A DNA stretch of 43,311 nucleotides. Source: Gammaproteobacteria bacterium. GTDB lineage: Bacteria; Pseudomonadota; Gammaproteobacteria; Ga0077536. How positions within the stretch are numbered: the first letter of the stretch is position 1; each line of letters begins with the position of its first letter. Position numbers and translations under genes: made by a program. The notes beneath the pieces are model-generated. The model was not told where the DNA came from. It saw only the letters and a list, made by a program, of their open reading frames with translations, and searched no databases. Positions 17,062-26,619 of the stretch are shown in pieces. The stretch covers positions 1-43,311 of the forward strand of contig JACQWY010000042.1 of assembly GCA_016209015.1 (NCBI GenBank), given 5' to 3'.

Positions 17062-17367
17062 TCAGGGCGCGGGGGCGGGCGCGAACAGGGCGCCCATGCC
17101 GGTCCACTCGGCCGCTCTCAGGAGCTCGGGGGTCGGGTCGACGAAGACGAGACGTTGTCCTTCACGTGTCGATCTCGCTGCCGCCGCGAGGCATTGCAGG
17201 CTCGCCCCGTCGATCGCGAGCACCTCGGTGCAGTCCACGCGGATTTCCTGTGCGGCCGGATCGGCGAGCAGGCTCGCGATGTGTGCGTTCAGATCCGCGA
17301 CCTCGGCGATGGTGCAGCGATCGGGCAGTTTCAGCCCGGCGATCCTGGGTTTCTTGCGGGACGTCAT
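17062..17367 (-). CDS. STAS-domain protein within the che operon
   Basis: 101-residue protein with a STAS/MlaB-like fold: LKLPDRCTIAEVADLNAHI, then the beta strand RVDCTEVLAIDGASLQCLAAAA, where the serine is in the position of the phospho-acceptor of SpoIIAA-like proteins. It sits between cheW and cheR; such a STAS gene is a known component of several proteobacterial che operons. It could be a second substrate for the REC-PP2C-HATPase switch. Start ATG at 17367. Confidence 0.75.
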   Translation of the reverse strand: MTSRKKPRIAGLKLPDRCTIAEVADLNAHIASLLADPAAQEIRVDCTEVLAIDGASLQCLAAAARSTREGQRLVFVDPTPELLRAAEWTGMGALFAPAPAP

Positions 17368-17398
17368 GAGCGCTTCCTCGCTGCGGTCCGCCCGCGGC

Positions 17399-17926
17399 TC
17401 AATGCGGCACGATTGCGGCGTCGCCGAACGCGGCGTCGGCGCCGATCAATTGATCGATGTCGAGCAGGATGACCATCTTGTCGTCCACCGTGGCGAGTGC
17501 CTTCACGTAATCCACCTGGACCTCGATACCGAAATCCGGGGCGGACCTGAGCTGCTCGGGCGTCACGTTGTAGACGTCGGACACCGCGTCGACGATGAAG
17601 CCCATGGTGCGCTCGTGGACGGCATCGGCGCGCACCTTCAGCACGATGACGACCGTGGTGCTCGTGTACTCGACGTTCGCCATGTCGAAGCGCCGCCGGA
17701 GATCGACGACCGGGACGATCGTGCCCCGCAGGTTGATCACGCCGCGGATGTAAGCGGGGGTGTTCGGAATGTCGGTCGCCGATTCCCAGCCCTTGATCTC
17801 CTGCACCCGCAGGATGTCGACGCCATATTCCTCGCCGTTCAGCATGAACGTGAGGTACTGCTCCGCGGTCGCGGCGACGCCGTCGGCGCGCGGCCCGGAA
17901 TTCGTCGGGGTAACGTCCAGGCTCAT
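17399..17926 (-). CDS. cheW: CheW coupling protein
   Basis: 175-residue adaptor that joins chemoreceptors to CheA. The CheW fold starts at about residue 24 (QYLTFMLNGEEYGVDILRVQEI) and contains the typical NTPAYIRGVINLRGTIVPVVDLR. A strong AGGAGG sits four bases before the ATG. It lies 9 bases after cheA. The extra N-terminal 20 residues are unstructured. Confidence 0.94.
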   Translation of the reverse strand: MSLDVTPTNSGPRADGVAATAEQYLTFMLNGEEYGVDILRVQEIKGWESATDIPNTPAYIRGVINLRGTIVPVVDLRRRFDMANVEYTSTTVVIVLKVRADAVHERTMGFIVDAVSDVYNVTPEQLRSAPDFGIEVQVDYVKALATVDDKMVILLDIDQLIGADAAFGDAAIVPH

Positions 17927-17935
17927 GTTTGCCTC

Positions 17936-19978
17936 CTAGGCCACCTTGATCGCAACCTGCCGGGCCGAGCCGGTGGACGCGCCGCCGTGGCAGAGCGTGA
18001 TCAGACCCGCGATGTCGAGAATCATGGCGACGCGCCCGTCCCCGAGGATCGTCGCGCCCGAGATGCCGCGTACGCGGCGGAAATTCGTCTGCAGGCTCTT
18101 GATGACGACCTGCTGCTGGCCGAGCAGCTCGTCCACGAAGAGCCCGATGCGCCGGCCGTCGCCTTCGACGACGACGAGCAGCCCGTCCTCGAGGTCCTTC
18201 GCCGCGCTGTCGATCCCGAACTGCTCGTAGAGCCGGACCACCGGCAGATAGTCGTCGCGCAGCCGGTAGAGCTCCCGGGCTCCCCCGATCGAACTGACGG
18301 ACTCCGGGCGCACCTGCAGGGACTCGATGATCGACACGAGCGGGACGATGTAGACCTGATCGCCGACGCGTATCAACTGGCCATCGAGGATGGCGAGCGT
18401 GAGCGGCAGACGGATGCGGAACGTCGAGCCCTCGCCCTGCTTCGTCGTGACCTCGACCACGCCGCCGAGGTCCTTGATGTTGCGGCGGACGACGTCCATC
18501 CCGACGCCGCGTCCGGAGACGTCGCTCACGACCTCGGCGGTCGAGAAACCGGCATGGAAGATCATCTCGCAGGCCTGCTCCTCGGTGAGCGTCTCGGTCT
18601 CGCCGATGAGGCCGCGCTCGCGCGCCTTCTGCTGGATCCGCCCGGTGTCGAGCCCGGCGCCGTCGTCCGTGATCTCGATGACGATCGCCCCGCCCTCGTG
18701 GTAGGCGTCGAGCGTCAGCGTGCCGGCCGCCGGTTTGCCTGCGGCGAGGCGGACCTCGGGCATCTCGACGCCGTGGTCGAGCGAATTGCGTACGAGATGG
18801 ACGAGCGGATCGCCGATCTTCTCCATGACCGTCTTGTCGAGCTCGGTGGTCTCGCCGTTCAGCTCGAGGTTCACTTCCTTGCCGAGCTTCGCGGAGAGAT
18901 CGCGCACCAGGCGCGGGAAGCGGTTGAACGCGAAGCTGATGGGCAGCATGCGGATGCTCATCACGCGCTCCTGCAGCTCGCGCGTGTTGCGCTCGAGCTG
19001 GAGCAGGCCTTCCCGCAACTTCTCGAGATTCGTGATCTCCTCGTCCTGGCTGAACTGGCTGAGCATGGACTGGGTGATGACGAGCTCGCCGACCATGTTG
19101 ATCAAGGCGTCCACTTTCTCGATGTCAACGCGGATCGAGGACGCCGGCGCGTTCGCCGGTGCCGTGGCGCGACGATCGCCCTGGCGCCGATCCTCGTTCT
19201 GCCGTCGGTCGTCGTCGGCGCGCCGTTCGACGGCGGGCGGGGCCAGCGTGAGGGCCGCCGGCGCGCCCGCTTCCGGCGCGGCGAGCGGCGTGATGACGAT
19301 TTCCGCGTCGGCCTCGACCCATTCGAATATTTCGCGGATCTGCGGTTCCGAGACCTCGCCTTCCACGACGCAGTCCCAGGACAGATAGCAGGTCTCCGGA
19401 TCGAGCTCGGCGGTCGCCGGCAACTTCGAGACATCGACCGTAATCGCGCACGGCGCGAGCGCACAGAGCTCGCGCAGCAGCCGGACCGGGTCGTTGCCGG
19501 TCTTGAAGAGATGCGGCTCCGGCGCGAAGCGGACGCGGAACCCCGTGTTCCCCGCGAGGGGCCCGGGTGCGGCGGCGCCCGCTTGCGGGCTCGCACCCTG
19601 CAGCAGGGCCTCGAGCCGGCGCTGCGTGGCGGCGACGGCATCGAGGTCGAGCGGGGCGTTGTCTCGCGTCGCGGCGAGCATACCGCGCAGACAGTCGACG
19701 CCCGAAAGCAGCACGTCCACCTCGGCGCGGGCGACTTTCCGCCTGCCGCTGCGCATCTCGTCCAGCAGTGTCTCCATGCCATGCGTGAAATTCGCGATCG
19801 CGCTGAAGCCGAACGTCCCGCTACCGCCCTTGATGGAGTGCGCGGCGCGGAAGATCGTATTGATTGCTTCGAGGTCGGCGCCGTCCTCGAGGTCGAGGAG
19901 GCCGGTCTCCATGATCTCCAGCCCTTCGAACGACTCTTCGAAGAAGACCTGGTGGAACTGGCTGATGTCGACTGACAT
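17936..19978 (-). CDS. cheA: CheA chemotaxis histidine kinase
   Basis: 680-residue kinase of the chemotaxis core complex. P1 carries the phosphorylated histidine in AAHSIKGGSGTFGFSAI (about residue 48). A P2-like segment and a highly charged linker (ERRADDDRRQNEDRRQGDRR) follow. P3 dimerisation begins near 280, P4 ATPase shows HLVRNSLDHGVE, DDGAGLD and GRGVGMDVVRRNI, and P5 is CheW-like at the C-terminus. Its start is 48 bases after the cheY stop and it is followed closely by cheW. No cheZ is present in the window. Confidence 0.95.
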   Translation of the reverse strand: MSVDISQFHQVFFEESFEGLEIMETGLLDLEDGADLEAINTIFRAAHSIKGGSGTFGFSAIANFTHGMETLLDEMRSGRRKVARAEVDVLLSGVDCLRGMLAATRDNAPLDLDAVAATQRRLEALLQGASPQAGAAAPGPLAGNTGFRVRFAPEPHLFKTGNDPVRLLRELCALAPCAITVDVSKLPATAELDPETCYLSWDCVVEGEVSEPQIREIFEWVEADAEIVITPLAAPEAGAPAALTLAPPAVERRADDDRRQNEDRRQGDRRATAPANAPASSIRVDIEKVDALINMVGELVITQSMLSQFSQDEEITNLEKLREGLLQLERNTRELQERVMSIRMLPISFAFNRFPRLVRDLSAKLGKEVNLELNGETTELDKTVMEKIGDPLVHLVRNSLDHGVEMPEVRLAAGKPAAGTLTLDAYHEGGAIVIEITDDGAGLDTGRIQQKARERGLIGETETLTEEQACEMIFHAGFSTAEVVSDVSGRGVGMDVVRRNIKDLGGVVEVTTKQGEGSTFRIRLPLTLAILDGQLIRVGDQVYIVPLVSIIESLQVRPESVSSIGGARELYRLRDDYLPVVRLYEQFGIDSAAKDLEDGLLVVVEGDGRRIGLFVDELLGQQQVVIKSLQTNFRRVRGISGATILGDGRVAMILDIAGLITLCHGGASTGSARQVAIKVA

Positions 19979-20026
19979 AGAGTGTTCCCGCGATGCTCGC
20001 GTCCGGCCGGGCCGGATCGCGGGCGG

Positions 20027-20389
20027 CTAGTTCAACACCTTCTTGAGGGTGGCGAGGAGCTGGTCGGGATTGAAGGGCTTGACCAGCCAGCCGGTCGCGC
20101 CCGCGGCCCGGCCTTCGGCTTTCTTGTCGTCTCCGGACTCGGTCGTGAGCAGGAGCATCGGGGTGAATTTGTACTGCGGCAGCTTGCGCAGCTCACGGAT
20201 GAGCGCGATGCCGTCCATCTTCGGCATGTTCACGTCCGTCAGCACGACGTCGGCCTTTTTCGCTCTTGCCTTGTTCAGCGCGTCCTGACCGTCCGTGGCT
20301 TCGATGACTTCGTAGCCCGCTCCCTTCAACGTGAACGCAACCATCTGTCGCATCGACGCCGAATCATCCACTGCTAAAATGCTGGCCAT
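20027..20389 (-). CDS. cheY: CheY-type response regulator
   Basis: 120-residue single-domain receiver. Conserved residues are present: VDDSASMRQ, the acceptor aspartate in LTDVNMPKMDG, the TT switch in LLLTTESGDDKK, and VKPFN. It is the first gene of the che operon and follows a sigma-28-like promoter (20451-20477). The next gene is cheA. It is probably the regulator that acts on the flagellar motor, although the sequence cannot exclude an adaptation role. No other free CheY is in the window. Confidence 0.92.
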   Translation of the reverse strand: MASILAVDDSASMRQMVAFTLKGAGYEVIEATDGQDALNKARAKKADVVLTDVNMPKMDGIALIRELRKLPQYKFTPMLLLTTESGDDKKAEGRAAGATGWLVKPFNPDQLLATLKKVLN

Positions 20390-20450
20390 CTATCCCTCTC
20401 CCGCTGATTGAGCCCGATGCGGCGCGCGAACGCGCGAGCGAATGCCGTCT

Positions 20451-20477
20451 TTATCGTCGCCCGGCCGCTTTCCTTTA
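20451..20477 (-). promoter_or_regulatory. Sigma-28-type promoter of the che operon
   Basis: Minus-strand reading: TAAAGGAA (20477-20470), 11 bases, then GACGATAA (20458-20451). The -10 matches GCCGATAA in seven of eight bases; the -35 matches the important TAAAG. The cheY start lies 61 bases downstream. Confidence 0.7.
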
Positions 20478-20504
20478 CCCCGCAGGGAAGGCTGCGCCGG
20501 CTCA

Positions 20505-22658
20505 TCAGGCGCGCGCGATCCGGCTCCGCTCCCAGTCGAGCACCCATTCCTCGAATTCCGACGCGGGCACCGGACGGCTGTACAAATATCCCTGCGCCAC
20601 GTCGCAACCGCGGGCACGCAGCGCCGCCTGATGCTCCACGGTTTCGACACCCTCGGCGACGACCGAGAGCCGCAGGCTGTGCGCGAGCGCGATGATCGCG
20701 CCGACGATCGATCCGTCGTGGTCGTTCGTGTCCATTTCGCGCACGAAGGACTTGTCGATCTTCAAGCCGGCGAGCGGGAAACTCTGCAGGTAGGCGAGCG
20801 AGGAGTAGCCGGTTCCGAAGTCGTCGATCCAGATGTCGTGCCCGAGCGCCTTGATCTCGCGAAGCAGGTTCACGGCCATTTCCGTGTCCTGCATCAACAG
20901 GCTCTCGGTGAGCTCGACCTCGAGCATGTTCGGGTCGACGCCGAATTCACGGGTACTGCCGCGAATGGCACCGAGCAGTCCCGCGCTCTTGAACTGGATC
21001 GCGCTCAGATTCACGGCGACGTGGAGGGCAGGCAGGCCGCGGCGGTGCCAGTCGGCCAGCAGACGGCAGGCATCGCGCAGGATCCACTCGCCGAGCGGCA
21101 CGATGAGGCCGGTCTCCTCGGCGATGGGGATGAAATCCACCGGACCGATGAGCCCCTGATCCGGATGGTGCCAGCGCACGAGTGCCTCGGCGCCGATCAC
21201 CCGATCGCTCGCGAGCTCCATCTTCGGCTGATAGAAGAGCTCCAACTGATCCATCTGCAGCGCCCTGCGCATGGCCGTCTCGAGCGAGAGCCGCCTGAAG
21301 GCGCGTGCGTTGATTGCCGCAGTGTAGAACTGATAGTGCCCCCGGCCCTCTTCCTTCGCATGGTTCTTCGCGGAGTCGGCATGGGTAACGAGCTCCTCGG
21401 CCTCCGTGCCGTCGAGCGGAAAGACGCTGATGCCCATGGTCGTCGACACCACGATCTCTTCGCCGGCGATGTTGACGGGCTCGACGATGGCGTCACGCAG
21501 ACGCTTGGCGATGACCGCGGACTCCTCGGCGCTCTTGATGTCGGTGAGGACCACGACGAACTCGTCGCCGCCGGTGCGGGCGATGAAATCGGTCTCGAGC
21601 CCCGAGACCCGCATATGGCCCGGCGCGCGGCTCTCCGTCGTCCGCGTCCCGCGCGCCAGCCGGGCGGCCACGTTCTTGAGAACCTTGTCGCCGGCGCTGC
21701 GGCCGAGCGTGTCGTTGATGCGCTTGAAGTTGTCGATGTCGAGCGCGATGACCGCGACTTCCCGCTCGTGCTGGCCGGCCACGCTCAGCAGGCGCCCGAG
21801 CTCCTGGCGCATGCCGGCGCGATTCGGGAGGCCGGTCAGCGCATCGAAGTACGCGAGCCGGTGTGCCTGCTGCTCGGCGCGGCGCAACTCCGTGATGTCC
21901 TGGATGGTGCCGGCGAAGAACAGCTCCGTGCCGTCCGCGCTGCGATAACTCGTCGCCTCGAGATGGACGTGGCAGGTGACGCGGCCCTCGAGCACCACGC
22001 GGAAGCTCGCCTGGATGCCTGCCTCGTCCTCGATCGCGCGCTTGAGGAGCGGCTCGAGATTCTCGACGTCCTCGGGATGGGCGCGCTGCAGGAAACTCTC
22101 GTAGCCCGGGACGATGCTGCCGTCACGCAGCCCGAACAGGCGCTCGACCTGTGGCGAGCACAGCAGGCGCTTCGTGCCGAGATTCCACTCCCAGTGTCCG
22201 AGCTTCGCCATGCGCTGGGCCTTGGCCAGTCGCGCCTCGCTCTCGCGGAGCGCGTCCGACATGCGCGAGGCGCGCAGCACGTAACGCACCCGGTAGGCGA
22301 GCGCGAAGTAATTGATGGGCTTGGTCACGAAATCCGTGGCGCCGACGTTGTAGGCGCGGTTCACCGAGTCGAAGTCCTCGAGCCCCGTCATCATCATGAT
22401 CGGCACGTGCAGCCCGGTTTCCATGCGACGGATGGCCGCGCAGGTCTCGAAGCCGTCGAGATTGATCATCATCACGTCGAGCAGCACGACGTCGATTTTC
22501 CGGGCCTTGAAGATTTCGAGCGCGGGGATCCCGTCCTCGGCTTCGAAGACTTCGAAGCCCGCCTGCTCCAATGCCTCCTGGGTCATGAGGCGGGCGGCGA
22601 GGTCGTCGTCGACGACGAGCACGGTCGGCTTGGTTTCGAGGGGTTCGAGCTCAGACAT
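20505..22658 (-). CDS. REC-PAS-GGDEF-EAL response regulator (c-di-GMP turnover)
   Basis: 717-residue regulator. Order: receiver (about 10-130, acceptor in VVLLDVMMINLDG), PAS/PAC (about 145-265), GGDEF (about 275-450), EAL (about 460-710). The cyclase motif ARTGGDEF is intact. Phosphodiesterase motifs are also intact: EALVRW, NLSAIQF, ELTESLL, DDFGTGYSSLAYL, KIDKSFV, AEGVET and QGYLYSRP. Both activities are therefore possible, with the EAL often dominant in such hybrids. It lies upstream of cheY on the same strand; the two are separated by 115 bases and each has a sigma-28-like promoter, tying c-di-GMP levels to motility. Confidence 0.92.
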   Translation of the reverse strand: MSELEPLETKPTVLVVDDDLAARLMTQEALEQAGFEVFEAEDGIPALEIFKARKIDVVLLDVMMINLDGFETCAAIRRMETGLHVPIMMMTGLEDFDSVNRAYNVGATDFVTKPINYFALAYRVRYVLRASRMSDALRESEARLAKAQRMAKLGHWEWNLGTKRLLCSPQVERLFGLRDGSIVPGYESFLQRAHPEDVENLEPLLKRAIEDEAGIQASFRVVLEGRVTCHVHLEATSYRSADGTELFFAGTIQDITELRRAEQQAHRLAYFDALTGLPNRAGMRQELGRLLSVAGQHEREVAVIALDIDNFKRINDTLGRSAGDKVLKNVAARLARGTRTTESRAPGHMRVSGLETDFIARTGGDEFVVVLTDIKSAEESAVIAKRLRDAIVEPVNIAGEEIVVSTTMGISVFPLDGTEAEELVTHADSAKNHAKEEGRGHYQFYTAAINARAFRRLSLETAMRRALQMDQLELFYQPKMELASDRVIGAEALVRWHHPDQGLIGPVDFIPIAEETGLIVPLGEWILRDACRLLADWHRRGLPALHVAVNLSAIQFKSAGLLGAIRGSTREFGVDPNMLEVELTESLLMQDTEMAVNLLREIKALGHDIWIDDFGTGYSSLAYLQSFPLAGLKIDKSFVREMDTNDHDGSIVGAIIALAHSLRLSVVAEGVETVEHQAALRARGCDVAQGYLYSRPVPASEFEEWVLDWERSRIARA

Positions 22659-22997
22659 GATTCATCGCGGTCTGGATCCGGCACCTGGTCCCTGGATTCC
22701 GCGTGGGCGGCGCGGCCCGGCGGGTCGGACCGGCGTTGGTGGGCCGGCTCGTCGCCTGTGTGTCGGCTGCCCGCGTCCAATACTTTATGCATCGCAGGGT
22801 CGTGGCCCGGCCGCTCCGCAGACAGGGCTCTCGGGACCCGCGGCCGAGGCCCGAAAGCCCGACATCCTGGCGCCCCGGCCCTGCGTCGATGGCCACCATG
22901 CGCCGGTGTACACTAGGCCCTCGCCGCGCCGGGCCCACGAGCTCCCGGCCCGAATCCCGCATAACAAAGCATCGGCTATCGATTGGAGGGGTGCACC
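22659..22997. other. Divergent intergenic region between the c-di-GMP gene and the MetE-like gene
   Basis: No gene is supported. It holds the sigma-28-like promoter for the minus-strand gene (22760-22787) and, at its right end, the GGAGGGG ribosome binding site of the plus-strand gene. No clear sigma-70 promoter for the latter is visible. Confidence 0.6.
22760..22787 (-). promoter_or_regulatory. Possible sigma-28-type promoter of the GGDEF-EAL gene
   Basis: Minus-strand reading: TAAAGTAT (22787-22780), 12 bases, then GCCGACAC (22767-22760). Seven of eight -35 and six of eight -10 bases match, but the spacer is one base longer than the usual 11. The start codon lies about 100 bases downstream. 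Confidence 0.5.
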
Positions 22998-24158
22998 GTG
23001 AAGAGAAGCGACCAGAGAATCCTTACGACCCACGTGGGCAGCCTGCCGAGGGACCGGGCACTGTCCGATCTGCTCATCGCCGAGGAGGCCGGCAAGGCCG
23101 TCGATCGCGCCGCGCTCGACCGGCTCGCGGAGGCAGGCGTCCGCCACTGCGTGAATCAGCAGATCGCCTCCGGCGTCGATGTCGTGAACGACGGCGAGCA
23201 ACCCCGGGTCGGCTTCCAGACCTACGTCGGGCAGCGCCTCGAAGGCTATGGCGGCTCGAGTCTGCGCGATCCGTTCAAGGACTTCGCCGACTATCCGGAT
23301 TTCAAACAGATCTGGCTCAACCGCGGCATGGTGATGTCGAAGGTATTCGACGCCGCGACCGCCCAGCGCGAAGTCAAGTACAAGGATCTCGCGCCGGCCA
23401 TCCGCGAGGCCGACATGTTCGACGCGGCGCTCGCCGCGGCCCCGAAGGCGCCGGTCGACAAATTCATGACGGCCGCCTCGCCGGGCATTGTCTGCACCAC
23501 GCTCCGCAACGCCTACTACGATACGCACGAGGCCTACGTGCGCGCCGTCGCGCGCGAGCTGAAGAAGGAATACGAGCTGATCCATTCCCGCGGCTACGTG
23601 CTGCAGCTCGACTGTCCCGACCTCGCGATGGAATGGCACGGCATGTTCCAGCACGGCACGCTGAAGCAATTCCAGGACGCGATCGCGATCCACATCGATG
23701 CCATCAACGAGGCAATTTCCAACATTCCGCGCGAGGCCGTCCGCCTGCACGTCTGCTGGGGCAACTACGACGGCCCGCACGATTGCGACGTGCCGCTCGA
23801 CGACATCCTGCCCATCGTCTCGCAGGCGAAGGTCGGTGCGTTCTCCATGGAGTTCGCGAATCCGCGTCACCAGCACGAATATGCGGCGCTCGGGCGTCAT
23901 CCGCTGCCGAAGGACGTAATCCTGATCCCCGGCGTCATCGACTCCACCGTGAACTACATCGAGCATCCGCAGGTCGTCTGCAACCGCATCCTGGAGGCCG
24001 TCGATGCCGTGGGCGACAAGGAGCGCGTAATCGCGGGCTGCGACTGCGGCTTCGGCACGTTCGCGGGCTGGGAGATGGTCGCGCCGTCGATCGTCTGGAA
24101 GAAGTTCGAGGCCCTCGCGGAAGGAGCCCGCCTCGCCAGCAAGAAGCTTTGGGGATAG
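22998..24158 (+). CDS. MetE-C-like zinc methyltransferase (cobalamin-independent methionine synthase family II)
   Basis: 386-residue protein corresponding only to the catalytic C-terminal half of MetE; it also resembles epoxyalkane:CoM transferase-type enzymes. The zinc ligands appear in order: HVC in RLHVCWGNYDGPH, the glutamate in FSMEFANPRH, and a cysteine in GCDCGFGTF. The N-terminus ILTTHVGSLPR is typical of the family. GTG at 22998 is chosen because GGAGGGG lies six bases upstream; a TTG 15 bases earlier would overlap that site. It precedes the acetate uptake pair by 128 bases. Methyl or alkyl donor and acceptor are unknown; a role in methionine synthesis is not certain. Confidence 0.82.
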   Translation: MKRSDQRILTTHVGSLPRDRALSDLLIAEEAGKAVDRAALDRLAEAGVRHCVNQQIASGVDVVNDGEQPRVGFQTYVGQRLEGYGGSSLRDPFKDFADYPDFKQIWLNRGMVMSKVFDAATAQREVKYKDLAPAIREADMFDAALAAAPKAPVDKFMTAASPGIVCTTLRNAYYDTHEAYVRAVARELKKEYELIHSRGYVLQLDCPDLAMEWHGMFQHGTLKQFQDAIAIHIDAINEAISNIPREAVRLHVCWGNYDGPHDCDVPLDDILPIVSQAKVGAFSMEFANPRHQHEYAALGRHPLPKDVILIPGVIDSTVNYIEHPQVVCNRILEAVDAVGDKERVIAGCDCGFGTFAGWEMVAPSIVWKKFEALAEGARLASKKLWG

Positions 24159-24286
24159 AAGACTACAACGCGGCCGGGGGCACTCGCCACCCGGCCCCGG
24201 GATCGCGCGCGCCGGTTTCCGGCTCAGCACGGCCCGTCCCGAGACCGATCACCTGGGATACATCCCGACTTTAGGAGAGGAACGCA

Positions 24287-24619
24287 ATGCAGCACCTATA
24301 CCGGCAGATCTACGCGGATCCGCGCTTTCATGAGCTCGAGATGAAACGCGGCGTCCTGAGCTGGACCCTCGCCATCATCGTCCTGGCAACCGTCGCCCAG
24401 TACATCGCCGCGACGGCCTACTTCCACGAATGGTTCAGCGCGACCATCTCACCGGAGAGCTCGGTGACCTGGGGAATCGTCATCGGCATGGTGGACTGCG
24501 TGGTCTACATCCTGTTCGTCGGTTTCTACATCTGGCGCGCGAACAACGAATTCGACAATCTCAAAGACGCCATTGTCGCCGATGCACACCGGCTCGCCGG
24601 CGACAAAGGGGAGAAATGA
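24287..24619 (+). CDS. DUF485 small membrane protein (YjcH-like)
   Basis: 110-residue inner-membrane protein with two hydrophobic helices (about 25-45 and 62-83), a DUF485-type N-terminus ([16 protein letters not shown]) and a charged C-tail. AGGAGAGG lies just before the ATG. Its stop overlaps the start of the symporter (ATGA), the arrangement of E. coli yjcH-actP, so the two are translationally coupled. It probably supports or stabilises the symporter; its exact role in the family is unclear. Confidence 0.85.
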   Translation: MQHLYRQIYADPRFHELEMKRGVLSWTLAIIVLATVAQYIAATAYFHEWFSATISPESSVTWGIVIGMVDCVVYILFVGFYIWRANNEFDNLKDAIVADAHRLAGDKGEK

Positions 24620-26271
24620 TGATCGTCTCGAGATTCTCCCGCGTCGGCACGGCGCTGTACGGCCTGCTGGTGAGCGCCGCGGCCCTCGCCGACGAGCCCG
24701 TGAAGGGCACGGACAAGACCGCGATCGCCATGTTCTTCGTGTTCATCGCGATCACGCTCGGCATCACCTACTGGGCGGCGGGCCGCACCAAGACGACGAA
24801 GGACTTCTACGCCGCGGGCGGCAACATCAAGGGTTGGCAGAACGGCCTCGCGATTACCGGCGACTGGTGCTCGGCCGCGGCCTTCCTCGGTATCTCGGGC
24901 CTCATCTATACCGGCGGCTTCGACGGTCTCATCTACTCCGTCCCGCCGTTCGCGGCCTGGCCTCTGATGATGTTCCTGTTCGCGGATCGCCTCCGCAATC
25001 TCGGCAAGTACACGATCGCGGACATCATCTCGCTGCGCTTCAGCCGTGTGCCGACCCGCACGCTCGTCGCCTCGGCAGGCCTCGTGTTCGTCGTCACCTA
25101 CATCATCGCGCAGATGGTGGGCGCGGGTAAGCTCGTCTCCTTCCTGTTCCACATCCGCTACGAATACGCGGTGTGCATCGTCGGCGCGCTGATCATCGTC
25201 TACGTCGCGTTCGGCGGCATGCTCGCGACGACCTGGGTGCAGCTCATCAAGGCGGTGCTGCTGCTCTCGGGAGCGAGCTTCATCACGTTCATGGTGCTGA
25301 AGCACTTCGATTTCTCGATGAGCGCGCTGTACAAGACGGCGATCGACATCCACCCGAAGGGCCTCGCCATCATGTCGCCCGGCCTCATCCTCACCGATCC
25401 GGTCTCGTCGATATCGCTCGGCCTCGCGATGTTGTTCGGCGCGACGAGCCTGCCCCACGTGCTGATGCGCTTCTTCACCGTCCCGAACGCGAAGGAAGCG
25501 CGCAAGTCCGCGTTCTTCGCGGCGACCTTCATCGGCTATTTCTACCTGCTGACGTTCGTCATCGGCTACGGCGCCATCGTCTTCGTCACGAAGAACCCGC
25601 AGTTCCTCGACGCCGGGGGCCTGATCGTCGGCGGCGACAACATGTCGGCGATCTATCTCGCGAAGGCCGTCGGCGGCGACGTGTTCCTCGGCTTCATCTC
25701 GGCCGTCGCCTTCGCGACGATCGTCGCGGTGGTCGCGGGCCTCACGATCGCCGGCGCCTCGGCGATCTCGCACGACCTCTACGCTAACGTCTTCCGCCAC
25801 GGGAAAGTGACGGAGGGCGAAGTCGTGAAGGTCTCGCGCATCGCCGCGCTCGCGCTCGGCTTCCTCGCCGTGCTGCTGGGAATCCTCTTCGAGAAGCAGA
25901 ACATCGCCTACATGGTCGTGCTGCCGTTCACGATCAGCTCCACCGTATTCTTCCCGCTGCTGTTCCTGTCGATGTACTGGAAGAGGTTGACGACGAAGGG
26001 CGTGGTCTGGGGCGGCTGGACCGGACTACTCGCCGCCGTCGCGATGCTGATCCTCGGGCCGACGATCTGGAAGGACATCCTGCATCACGCAGCGCCGATC
26101 TTCCCCTACAAGTATCCGACGCTGTTCTCGATGACGACCAGCTTCGCCGCGATCATCATCTTCTCCCTGCTCGACAAGAGCGCGCGCGCGAAACAGGAGA
26201 TCGCATCCTTCGACGACCAGTTCGTCCGTTCGCAGACCGGCCTCGGTGCAGAGGCGCCGACGCAGCACTGA
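24616..26271 (+). CDS. actP: Cation/acetate symporter (SSS family, ActP-like)
   Basis: 551-residue sodium:solute symporter. The N-terminus carries a short hydrophobic signal-like segment, and about thirteen membrane helices follow. Family landmarks are [22 protein letters not shown] near residues 55-75 (in two parts), [23 protein letters not shown] and a C-terminal [11 protein letters not shown]. It imports acetate or a similar short monocarboxylate with a cation. The start codon overlaps the DUF485 stop by four bases. A strong intrinsic terminator follows within 21 bases of the stop. The exact substrate (acetate, propionate or pyruvate) is inferred from the neighbour. Confidence 0.88.
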   Translation: MMIVSRFSRVGTALYGLLVSAAALADEPVKGTDKTAIAMFFVFIAITLGITYWAAGRTKTTKDFYAAGGNIKGWQNGLAITGDWCSAAAFLGISGLIYTGGFDGLIYSVPPFAAWPLMMFLFADRLRNLGKYTIADIISLRFSRVPTRTLVASAGLVFVVTYIIAQMVGAGKLVSFLFHIRYEYAVCIVGALIIVYVAFGGMLATTWVQLIKAVLLLSGASFITFMVLKHFDFSMSALYKTAIDIHPKGLAIMSPGLILTDPVSSISLGLAMLFGATSLPHVLMRFFTVPNAKEARKSAFFAATFIGYFYLLTFVIGYGAIVFVTKNPQFLDAGGLIVGGDNMSAIYLAKAVGGDVFLGFISAVAFATIVAVVAGLTIAGASAISHDLYANVFRHGKVTEGEVVKVSRIAALALGFLAVLLGILFEKQNIAYMVVLPFTISSTVFFPLLFLSMYWKRLTTKGVVWGGWTGLLAAVAMLILGPTIWKDILHHAAPIFPYKYPTLFSMTTSFAAIIIFSLLDKSARAKQEIASFDDQFVRSQTGLGAEAPTQH

Positions 26272-26291
26272 GCGAAAATGCTGCTCGCGAG

Positions 26292-26319
26292 AAGGGCCCG
26301 CTCGCGGGCCCTTTTTTTT
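26292..26319 (+). terminator. Intrinsic terminator of the DUF485-symporter operon
   Basis: A nine-base-pair GC-rich stem (AAGGGCCCG / CGGGCCCTT) with a CTCG loop is followed by a run of T. It starts 21 bases after the symporter stop. Confidence 0.9.
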
Positions 26320-26427
26320 GGTTCCTCACCGGGCCGAGGAGTCGGTCGAATCGTTCCATGGGCCGGAGCGTTCGCCGTCGGACAACGACATCGAGCCGCA
26401 ACCAGTGCGTCGCACCCGCACCCCCAA

Positions 26428-26594
26428 GTCGTCCCGGCGGAGGCCGGGACCCAGTCATAGCCCGACGGCACTTTCGATCATCCGCGGCCGAACCGTTCCA
26501 AGCACCGAGTGCACGACCGGTCACGCCACCTCAAAGCGCGAGGGTCACCCGTCGTGCCGAAGGTCGCTGATTGGGTCCCGGCCTCCGCCGGGAC
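26428..26594. repeat. Inverted pair of REP-like elements (BIME 2)
   Basis: A copy of the GTCCCGG...CCGGGACCCAGTC hairpin at 26428-26457 is followed by an inverted copy at 26569-26594, with the CCAGTC tails pointing inward about 110 bases apart. This fills most of the gap (26320-26619) between symporter and PEBP gene; no gene is seen there. Confidence 0.7.
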
Positions 26595-26619
26595 GCCACT
26601 ATGGAGACTTTGGCCGCCC

